Below, piece by piece: positions 57,985-64,000 of a stretch of DNA of 64,000 bases (positions are counted from its first letter, which is position 1; the number at the start of each line of letters is the position of its first letter). Origin of the DNA: Nocardia sp. NRRL S-836 (GTDB lineage: Bacteria; Actinomycetota; Actinomycetes; Mycobacteriales; Pseudonocardiaceae); the NCBI RefSeq assembly GCF_001279525.1, contig NZ_LGDY01000147.1, forward strand, positions 1 to 64,000, written 5' to 3'. The notes under the pieces are model-generated. The model saw nothing but the letters and a program-made list of their open reading frames with translations. It had not been told where the DNA came from and made no database searches. A program made the translations under genes and the position numbers.

Positions 57985-58887
57985 CCAGGCGGCCAGCTCC
58001 AGCCGCGAGGTGAACGAGCGTTCGACGCCCGAGACCGGATCCACAAAGGACAGGGTGCGGGCCAGCAGCTGCAGCGGCGAGGAGAAGTCGTCGAGCGGCC
58101 GTTCCCGCAGCACCGGGTAGAAGTCGTCGTTGACGATCGGCACGCCGAGCCCGGACATGTGCAGCCGCAGCTGGTGCGTGCGCCCGGTCAGCGGCCGCAA
58201 CCGGTAGCGGCCCAGGCCGTCCCGCTGCTCCACGAGGGACACGTGCGTCTCGGCGTTCGGCTCGCCGTCCACCTCGAACGCGGTGATGATGCCGCGTTCC
58301 TTGACGATCCGCGACCGCACCACGCGCGGCAGCTCCAGCTCCGGGTCCACCGGCGCGATCGCCTCGTACTCCTTGCGCACGACCCGGTCGCGGAACATCG
58401 TCTGGTACTTGCCGCGCAGCTCCCGGCGCACCACGAACAGCACCAGCCCCGCCGTGACGCGGTCGAGGCGGTGCGCGGGGGAGAGGTCGGGCAGGCCCAG
58501 CGAGTCGCGGAGCTTGACCAGGGCGGTCTGCATGATGTGCTGGCCGCGCGGGATCGTGGCGAGGAAGTGCGGCTTGTCGGCGACCACGATGTCGTCGTCG
58601 CGGTGGACCACGCCGACCTCGAACGGCACCGGCACCTCGACCGGCAGGTCGCGGTGGAACCAGATGTAGCTGTCCGGCACGAACGGCGCGTCGACGCCCA
58701 ACGGCCCGGTGACGCCCCAGATCCGGTCTTCTCGCAGCATCTCCTCGATCCGCTCGGGAGCCACCCGTGGCAGGCGTTCGACCAGGTGTGCGCGCAACGA
58801 CGGCCACGCGCCGTCGGAGGGCAGCTTCAGCCGTGCCGCGTCCAGGCCGTTGCGCTGGGGGAGGGGGGAGGAGGGTTTGCGTCTCAT
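57979..58887 (-). CDS. RluA-family pseudouridine synthase
   Basis: 302 residues from ATG 58887. After ~75 residues (LRAHLVERLPRVAPERIEEM, an S4-like helical region) the catalytic domain shows VVHRDDDIVVADKPHFLATI, the catalytic Asp in SPAHRLDRVTAGLVLFVVRR, and RLRPLTGRTHQLRLHMSGLG. It isomerises a uridine in rRNA or tRNA; the exact site cannot be told from the sequence. Divergent from the EamA transporter gene. Confidence 0.92.
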   Translation of the reverse strand: MRRKPSSPLPQRNGLDAARLKLPSDGAWPSLRAHLVERLPRVAPERIEEMLREDRIWGVTGPLGVDAPFVPDSYIWFHRDLPVEVPVPFEVGVVHRDDDIVVADKPHFLATIPRGQHIMQTALVKLRDSLGLPDLSPAHRLDRVTAGLVLFVVRRELRGKYQTMFRDRVVRKEYEAIAPVDPELELPRVVRSRIVKERGIITAFEVDGEPNAETHVSLVEQRDGLGRYRLRPLTGRTHQLRLHMSGLGVPIVNDDFYPVLRERPLDDFSSPLQLLARTLSFVDPVSGVERSFTSRLELAAWS

Positions 58888-58980
58888 CGCACCCGCCAGT
58901 CTAAACGTTCGGAAAAACCGAACGACATCGCTCGGAAACACCAGCTGTACCGAAGGGACCTGGTCGGCGAGGCTGTGCGC

Positions 58981-59844
58981 ATGGCGGTCTTCCTGGTCCT
59001 CGGTTCGGTCATCTCCCTGCAGTTCGGCGCGGCGTTCGCCAGCCAGCTCTTCGGGCAGATCGGCGCACCGGGAGCGACGGCGCTGCGGCTGGGCATCGCG
59101 GCGCTGATGCTCGCGGTCGTGGCCAGGCCGAAGTTCCGCCAGGAGACGCTCGTGCTCGGCATGACCATGGCCGGCATGAACGGCACGTTCTACCTCGCGC
59201 TCGACCGCATCCCGCTCGGCGTGGCGGTCACGATCGAGTTCCTGGGGCCGCTGGGGCTCGCGGCGGTGCTCAGCCGCAGGGCGAGGGACCTCGTGTGGGT
59301 CGGGCTCGCGCTGGCCGGCGTGGTCGTGCTCGGCGTCCGCGAGCACACCGGTGCCCACCTCGACCTGATCGGCGTGGTGCTGGCGTTGGTCGCGGCGGCG
59401 TTCTGGGCCTGCTACGTCCTCGCCGGCCGCGAGCTCGCGACCGCGGGCCTCGGCACGGGCGGACTCGCGGGCGCCAGCCTCGTCGCGGCGGCGCTCACCC
59501 TGCCCTACGGGCTGTCGACGGCCGGTGTGACGTTGTTCGAGCCGAAGGTGCTGCTGCTGGGCACGCTCGTGGCGTTGCTGGCCTCCGCGATCCCCTACAC
59601 GCTGGAGATCAGGGCGCTGAAGACGTTGCCCGCCAACACCTTCGGCGTGGTGCTCGCGCTCGAACCCGCCGCGGCCGCGCTCGCCGGTGCCGTGCTGCTG
59701 GGCCAGCACCTGGGCGTGGTCTCGCTGTGCGCCATCGCCGTGGTCATCACAGCGGGGGTCGGAGCGGCGCTACAGCGAGCGCCAGCGCCTCGCGGAAAGC
59801 GTGCACCGCGGGATGCCGACCTCGTCCTGCCCGTGCCGCTGTGA
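58981..59844 (+). CDS. EamA-family (DMT) transporter, RhtA-like
   Basis: 287 residues from ATG 58981; a GTG two codons upstream is possible. Ten hydrophobic helices form the two EamA repeats (VFLVLGSVISLQFGAAFASQ; LIGVVLALVAAAFWACYVLA). LDRIPLGVAVTIEFLGPLGL and ALKTLPANTFGVVLALEPAA are typical of RhtA/threonine-homoserine exporters and related drug/metabolite transporters. The C-terminal ~20 residues are hydrophilic. The last 98 bases overlap the convergent LysR gene. Confidence 0.9.
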   Translation: MAVFLVLGSVISLQFGAAFASQLFGQIGAPGATALRLGIAALMLAVVARPKFRQETLVLGMTMAGMNGTFYLALDRIPLGVAVTIEFLGPLGLAAVLSRRARDLVWVGLALAGVVVLGVREHTGAHLDLIGVVLALVAAAFWACYVLAGRELATAGLGTGGLAGASLVAAALTLPYGLSTAGVTLFEPKVLLLGTLVALLASAIPYTLEIRALKTLPANTFGVVLALEPAAAALAGAVLLGQHLGVVSLCAIAVVITAGVGAALQRAPAPRGKRAPRDADLVLPVPL

Positions 59845-60634
59845 ACAGCAGCCGCGACTGCGGCACCGGCAGCTCGTGCAGGTCCACGGTGACGTCGCGG
59901 TCGTACCAGACCAGGTCCGGCAGCAGGGCGACCGCGAGGCCCCGTTCCACGAACCGCAGCTTCACCAGCACGTCGGTCGAGGAGAACCGCACGTCCGGCT
60001 CGTAGCCGTTGTGCCGGCACCAGTTCACGCCGAACACCCGCTGCGGCATCCCGGCCGGCTCCATGATCCACGGGAACGCGGCGGCCTCGGCGGCCGGAAG
60101 TCCACGCGGGACGGCGAGCCGGATCGGGTCCCGGCACACCTCCCGGTACTCCAGGCCGGAGAACCGGGCCTCCGGCTGGTCCGGCCACTCCTCCACGAAC
60201 ACCAGGTCGAAGTCCCTGGCGTTCAACGCGGAAAGCGCTTCCGCCGGGTCGAGCACCTGGAACTCGACCCGCAGCGCCGGGTGCTCGTCCCGCATGCGCG
60301 CCAGCGTCGCCGGGATCAACGCGAGCGCCGCCGTCTGGAACGTCGCGACCCGCAGCGTGCCGCTCACCTCGTGCAGCGACGCGGCGACCTCCGACTCGGC
60401 CTGCTCCAGCCGCGCGAGGACCTCCTCGGTGTGCCGCACCAGGATCTCGGCCTGCGGGGTGAGGCGCACCCGCCGCCCGACCGGCTCCAGCAACGGCACG
60501 CCGACCTCGTTCTCCAGCAGCGACAACTGCTGCGAGACCGACGACGGGCTGTAGTTCAACGCCTGCGCGACCGCCGCGAGCGTCCCTCTTCTGGACAGTT
60601 CCCGCAGCAGCCGCAGGCGGTGGAGGTCGAACAT
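59747..60634 (-). CDS. LysR-family transcriptional regulator
   Basis: 295 residues from ATG 60634. The winged helix (LHRLRLLRELSRRGTLAAVA, QALNYSPSSVSQQLSLLENE) is followed by a complete effector domain (LRVATFQTAALALIPATLAR, VFVEEWPDQPEARFSGLEY, VERGLAVALLPDLVWYDRD). It is convergent with the EamA exporter gene and may control it or the divergent secreted-protein genes at 60714. Effector unknown. Confidence 0.93.
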   Translation of the reverse strand: MFDLHRLRLLRELSRRGTLAAVAQALNYSPSSVSQQLSLLENEVGVPLLEPVGRRVRLTPQAEILVRHTEEVLARLEQAESEVAASLHEVSGTLRVATFQTAALALIPATLARMRDEHPALRVEFQVLDPAEALSALNARDFDLVFVEEWPDQPEARFSGLEYREVCRDPIRLAVPRGLPAAEAAAFPWIMEPAGMPQRVFGVNWCRHNGYEPDVRFSSTDVLVKLRFVERGLAVALLPDLVWYDRDVTVDLHELPVPQSRLLFTAARAGRGRHPAVHAFREALALAVAPLRPPL

Positions 60635-60713
60635 CGGATCAGTATCCGCTACAGTGCCGCTACCGCCCCTGACAACACGTGCTGTCCTCAGCACGTCTTG
60701 AGGAGGTTTCGGT

Positions 60714-61316
60714 ATGTCCACACGACTCCGCACCATCGCGGGGATCGCCCTGGCAACCGGTCTGCTCGTGGCGGGTGCTCCCGCGCGGGCCCAGGTGGAA
60801 ACCGGTCCGTGGACCAGCTACTCGCCGTCGTTCACCGTCCAGGAACGCGGCTGTGGCACGGTCAGCAACCTCACCTTCCAGCTGACCTGCTCCACCGCGA
60901 GCGGGGACCAGCGCGCCGAGCGCCGGTACGCCACCTACACCGGCGGCACGCGGCAGTTCGAGGGCAGCTTCCGGATCACGAGCCTCGGCGGCACCCGCGT
61001 CAGTCTCAAGCAGACGTTCCGCGAGGGGCCCGACGCGGGACCGTTCTGGATGCTGGCCGTGGAACGCGGCGGCCGGCTCTACGCCGTGCACGGCGGCGAC
61101 ACCATCGCCACCGGTGCGACCGTGGGCACGACCGTGCGGGTGAACACCGTGCACAACACGGCCACCGAACACCGCACGTACATCAACGGCTCGCGCAAGC
61201 ACACCTACGCGAGCTCGGGCACGAGCTTCTACGACAAGATCGGCGCGTACCGGACCTCCAGCGGCCAGGGACCGGCCACGGTCGTCTGGAGCAACGTCCG
61301 GTTCTGGCGCAAGTGA
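60714..61316 (+). CDS. Secreted protein, jelly-roll-like fold
   Basis: 200 residues from ATG 60714, with GAGGAGG well placed upstream. Signal peptide (RTIAGIALATGLLVAGAPAR). The mature protein is beta-rich: PSFTVQERGCGTVSNLTFQL, RQFEGSFRITSLGGTRVSLK, TFREGPDAGPFWMLAVERGG, FYDKIGAYRTSSGQGPATVV and WSNVRFWRK at the end. The pattern of strands and the final SNVRF resemble PL7/PL20 and other concanavalin-like jelly rolls, but I do not see a catalytic motif with confidence. Translation of the next gene is coupled (GTGA overlap). Confidence 0.7.
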   Translation: MSTRLRTIAGIALATGLLVAGAPARAQVETGPWTSYSPSFTVQERGCGTVSNLTFQLTCSTASGDQRAERRYATYTGGTRQFEGSFRITSLGGTRVSLKQTFREGPDAGPFWMLAVERGGRLYAVHGGDTIATGATVGTTVRVNTVHNTATEHRTYINGSRKHTYASSGTSFYDKIGAYRTSSGQGPATVVWSNVRFWRK

Positions 61317-61984
61317 TCGGGCGCTTCACCCTGGTGGGACTGCTGTTCCTGGCTGCCTGCGGTCAGGAACAGCAGGACCCGGTGCTGACGTCCGAGCTGA
61401 CCACGCCGATCGACGTGACGCTGCACTGGCGTCCGGAGGCGGGGGCGGCCGGACAGGTCGTCGAGTACGCGAACGCGGCCGACGGCGAGTACACGGTCCT
61501 GGAGTTCGCGCCGCCGGGGAAGAACTCGTTCACGCACCCGGACCTGATCCCGGAGACGGAGTTCTTCTACCGCGTGCGGCCGTTGTCCGGACCCGCCACA
61601 CCGACCGTGGACATCGCGCTGCCGCCCGGTGAGGAGGTGCCGGAGACCGACGGGCACGAGTGGGCCGAGCCGCGCAAGGGCGGCGGGGGCACGCACCCCG
61701 TGTCGTCACCGCAGGCGGCACCCGGCACGTTGAAGGCCGAGGTCAAGCACGCCAACGGGATCCTGCTGACGTGGGAGGACCACGCCCGCGACGAGGACGG
61801 CTACCTGATCGAGCTCAAACCGGCGGGCGCGGCGGACTACCGCGTGGCGGCGCAGCTCGACCCGGACGTCACCTCGTTCGGGCTGATCACACTCCCAGAC
61901 GAGAAAACCGCGACCTGTCGGGTGCGGGCGTTCCGGTTCGGGGCGGCGTCGAACGTGACGCGGCAGCGGACGGGGAAGGTCTGA
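61313..61984 (+). CDS. Lipoprotein with two fibronectin type III-like domains
   Basis: 223 residues from GTG 61313, which overlaps the preceding stop. The lipobox is LLFLAAC (Cys ~16). Residues ~30-105 (PIDVTLHWRPEAGAAGQVVE, FFYRVRPLSGP) and ~140-220 (ILLTWEDHARDEDGYLIELK, ATCRVRAFRFGAASNVT) are FnIII-like. A Gly-rich linker joins them. Such proteins hold other factors or polysaccharide at the cell surface; it probably works with the secreted protein encoded upstream. Confidence 0.78.
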   Translation: MIGRFTLVGLLFLAACGQEQQDPVLTSELTTPIDVTLHWRPEAGAAGQVVEYANAADGEYTVLEFAPPGKNSFTHPDLIPETEFFYRVRPLSGPATPTVDIALPPGEEVPETDGHEWAEPRKGGGGTHPVSSPQAAPGTLKAEVKHANGILLTWEDHARDEDGYLIELKPAGAADYRVAAQLDPDVTSFGLITLPDEKTATCRVRAFRFGAASNVTRQRTGKV

Positions 61985-62153
61985 GCGCGTGTCTGGCACT
62001 CCACGCGCTCGCGGCGAGCAGCACGGCCGCGAGCGCGTAGGGCCAGGTCGTGGACTCGGTCACGGCGAGGCCGGCGTTGATCGCGGCCAGCAGGCCGAAG
62101 ACGCCGCTGAGCAGCCACCAGGTGAGCTGGTCTTCGTGCGGGAGAGCGGTCAT
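61887..62153 (-). CDS. Small two-span membrane protein
   Basis: 88 residues from ATG 62153. Two hydrophobic helices (TWWLLSGVFGLLAAINAGLA and PYALAAVLLAASAWSARHAL) and a Ser/Pro/Arg-rich tail. Its last ~98 bases run opposite to the 3' end of the FnIII lipoprotein gene, so the tail may be shorter in truth. Typical of unnamed actinomycete membrane proteins; real but function unknown. Confidence 0.55.
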   Translation of the reverse strand: MTALPHEDQLTWWLLSGVFGLLAAINAGLAVTESTTWPYALAAVLLAASAWSARHALRPSPSAAASRSTPPRTGTPAPDRSRFSRLGV

Positions 62154-62163
62154 GTCGAAGCGG

Positions 62164-62808
62164 CTACCCGTTTTCCTCGTCCCTCACACCTTCTTCCTCC
62201 TCCTTTTTCTCGCCGCGGCGGCGCATGAACCCGAAACCGGGGATGCCGAGGATCGCCTGGCGGACGTCGCTGGTGACCTCCAGCAGCTGGTGCACCTCCG
62301 GCCCGACCCGGTCGAGCGTCGCCAGGATCGGCAGGATGTCGCTGGTCAGGTGCTCCGTCAGGCCCGGCAGCTCGTCGACCAGCCTGATCGCGGCCTCGAT
62401 CTCGTGCGGCGAGAGCTCGTCGACGAACCGCTTCGCGAGCGGCTGGGCCTGCTTCGCGATCGGTTCGTACATCCCGACCAGCTCGTTGGCCGTGTGCGCG
62501 GTGTGGCCGGCCGACGTGACGACTCCTGCGGCGCGTTCGGCCACGTCGGCGGCGCTCGCGGTGATCGCGCGGACCTCGCCGACCGCCTTCTCGGCGTCGG
62601 CGACGACGTTGCCGGTGCGTTCCACGAGCTCGTCGGCCTTGCGCACGATGGCGTCGACCGCGTCGATCGTGCCGTTGACCTTGCGGACCAGCTGCTCGAC
62701 CTCGCCGATCAGGTCGAGCACGCGGCCGGGGACCGCGGCGACCGCGGCGGTCGTGTTCACGGCGGTGCCGAGCGCCTGCCTGGCCAGTCCCATGCCGGGG
62801 ATCTCCAT
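62164..62808 (-). CDS. Coiled-coil / phasin-like protein of unknown function
   Basis: 214 residues from ATG 62808. After GMGLARQALGTAVNTTAAVA it is almost wholly alpha-helical with heptad-like repeats (VEQLVRKVNGTIDAVDAIVR, ADVAERAAGVVTSAGHTAHT), then FVDELSPHEIEAAIRLVDEL, a short GIPGFGFMRRRGEKKEEEEG tail. This family is often mis-annotated as RuBisCO-like in actinobacteria; nothing supports that. It might associate with membranes or the cell envelope. It lies ten bases upstream of the small membrane protein gene and probably shares a transcript with it. Confidence 0.7.
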   Translation of the reverse strand: MEIPGMGLARQALGTAVNTTAAVAAVPGRVLDLIGEVEQLVRKVNGTIDAVDAIVRKADELVERTGNVVADAEKAVGEVRAITASAADVAERAAGVVTSAGHTAHTANELVGMYEPIAKQAQPLAKRFVDELSPHEIEAAIRLVDELPGLTEHLTSDILPILATLDRVGPEVHQLLEVTSDVRQAILGIPGFGFMRRRGEKKEEEEGVRDEENG

Positions 62809-63049
62809 GCGTCCACTGTATTCAGGACGGCGCTGTTCGGCGCGGAAGCCGGCGTGTCCGCGCTGACCCGTTCGGCCGTTCGCGCTGCCCGGTTCGGCCC
62901 AGTGCCATTCGGAATCCGGAATTGTCAGACCCCGTCATTACCGTTGTCCATGTCGGCCGGTCGGCTGACCGGACGATCCGGGAACCGTGCGCCGTCCGAA
63001 GGTGTCAGAGCAGGGGGTTAGCATCCCCGGCGGGCGAGGGAGGGCGCAC

Positions 63050-64000
63050 ATGGCTTGGTGGCACCGGATCAGACGGATCATCTCCGGTGGAGGGCGGGAG
63101 TCGGCGAGCTTCGTCGCGGCGCTGCTCGGTGTGCTGGTGCTCGCGGGCGCCGCGCTGGGGCAGGGCATCTCGCGCACCTCGGTGGACGTCTCCGACGGTC
63201 TCACCTGGCTGGGTGACGACCAGCGCGGTGAGGTCGTGCAGGTCAACCCGGTGTCGGGCAAGCCGCAGACCCGCCTGCAGATCAGCGGGCCGGACTCGCA
63301 GCTGGAGATCGCCCAGGAGGACGGGCGCCTGATCGTGCTGAACCGGCGCACCGGCGAGATCACCGTCATCGACCTGGCCACCCTGCTCGCCTCCGGCCGC
63401 CGGCAGGCGCCACCCGGAGCGGCGAGCAAGGTGCTGGTGGCGAACGGGCTGGTGTTCGTCGTCGACCGCGCCGCCGGCACCGTGCACACCGCCGACCCGC
63501 TGACCCTGGACGACGTCGGGCAGACGTGGCAGGCCGGGCAGCCGCTCGCGGACGCCGTGGTGGACGAGCGCGGCGTGCTCTGGCTGGTCGACCACGGTGG
63601 CACCCTGCGCGCCCTGGACTGGTCGGAGGACGAGGAGAAGTTCCAGGAGCGGTCGCACCGGCAGGTCACCGGCGCCGGTCCGCGCACCGTGCTCGTGCCG
63701 CACGGCCAAGGCGTGACGCTGCTCGGCCTGGACGGCGGTGTCGTGGTGCGCGACGGCACGGGCGAGGACGTCTCCGCCTCGACCGGGCGCCTCGACGCCG
63801 AGGTGATCGCCGCACAGCTCGCGCCGCTGGACCTGGTGCCCGCGTCGGTGCCGTCGTCGTCGGTCGTGGTGCTGGTCGTCGGCCGTGACGTGCTGCGCGT
63901 CGAGGTCGGTGCGCTGGGGTGCCCGCGACCGGGGCGGCCCGCGGTGTTCCGCGACCGGGTCTACGTGCCCTGCAAGGGGTCCGGCAAGGTCATCGTCCTC
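63050..64000 (+). CDS. Membrane-anchored beta-propeller-like / FnIII-type protein (3' end outside window)
   Basis: 317 codons are present from ATG 63050 (GAGGGAGGG upstream); the frame is still open at the window end. A signal anchor (ESASFVAALLGVLVLAGAAL) follows a basic head. The extracytoplasmic part is made of repeats of ~40 residues (VVQVNPVSGKPQTRLQISG, LIVLNRRTGEITVIDLATLL, VFVVDRAAGTVHTADPLTLD) like a PQQ/WD-type propeller. Similar actinomycete proteins continue into FnIII domains and lie next to MoxR-ATPase/DUF58 genes, which would be beyond this window. A TAGCAT box at 63019 could be its -10. Confidence 0.72.
   Translation, partial: MAWWHRIRRIISGGGRESASFVAALLGVLVLAGAALGQGISRTSVDVSDGLTWLGDDQRGEVVQVNPVSGKPQTRLQISGPDSQLEIAQEDGRLIVLNRRTGEITVIDLATLLASGRRQAPPGAASKVLVANGLVFVVDRAAGTVHTADPLTLDDVGQTWQAGQPLADAVVDERGVLWLVDHGGTLRALDWSEDEEKFQERSHRQVTGAGPRTVLVPHGQGVTLLGLDGGVVVRDGTGEDVSASTGRLDAEVIAAQLAPLDLVPASVPSSSVVVLVVGRDVLRVEVGALGCPRPGRPAVFRDRVYVPCKGSGKVIVL

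Noticed and set aside
62164..62808. RuBisCO-like protein, the name sometimes given to this family
   Set aside because: The protein is a 214-residue coiled coil; no RuBisCO motif or fold is visible.

Overview
The window is high-GC actinomycete DNA, with G or C at almost every third codon position, many GTG starts and tightly packed genes. A mycoredoxin, a StrR-type regulator, DUF5997, an XRE/ImmA/MAB_1171c cassette and DUF4360 proteins point to Pseudonocardiales, probably near Lentzea, Lechevalieria or Saccharothrix. This placement is inference from gene content. I see no rRNA, tRNA or CRISPR array.

Layout. 1-7090: the tail of an MFS transporter, then a DeoR/LacI-type regulator and a chain of overlapping genes for a carbohydrate ABC importer, a 2-hydroxyacid dehydrogenase and a DUF2264 protein. 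The same short repeats (AAGCGATCA type) lie on both sides of the regulator gene. 7054-14350: small enzymes, a truncated MalT-like ATPase, DoxX and PH-domain proteins, and a DUF6886-response regulator-histidine kinase operon facing a lipoprotein gene. 14961-20828: a complete peptide ABC importer (two permeases, fused double ATPase, binding lipoprotein). 20897-25939: DNA repair and housekeeping genes, including two tandem LigD-type primase/polymerase domain genes and a DUF5997 / HTH-less LysR-domain pair. 26027-30838: a CoA-binding protein behind a perfect CRP-type site, a StrR-like regulator, a broken IS5-family element inserted at a CTAG that forms the stop codon of an XRE-TPR regulator gene, and a NUDIX hydrolase.

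30839-37814: two very small membrane-type ORFs facing a 321-residue protein of unknown function, a secreted subtilase, a YciO-type protein, a zinc alcohol dehydrogenase and an atypical glutamyl-tRNA synthetase. 37815-38490: a 0.7-kb repeat-rich non-coding stretch. 38491-45409: a secreted GH3 glucosidase behind a CebR-like box, YigZ, a LigC-type DNA ligase and an XRE / ImmA-IrrE / MAB_1171c cassette with a divergent 125-residue Cys-containing protein. 45481-57077: a secreted polysaccharide-degrading set (ThuA-ricin lectin protein, AA10 LPMO, two GH19 chitinases, GH92 mannosidase) mixed with ilvA, two DUF4360 proteins and a mycoredoxin. 57091-64000: a phosphotransferase, an RluA-type pseudouridine synthase, an EamA transporter, a LysR regulator, secreted proteins of unknown role, a coiled-coil protein and the start of a membrane-anchored beta-propeller-like protein.

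Main theme: extracellular polymer (chitin, beta-glucan, mannan, protein) breakdown with matching uptake systems. Three chitin-related genes carry TGGTCYAGACC-type sites, the GH3 gene carries a 12/14 match to the CebR operator, and the sugar importer has its own repeat operators, so a catabolic control network can be read directly from the sequence.
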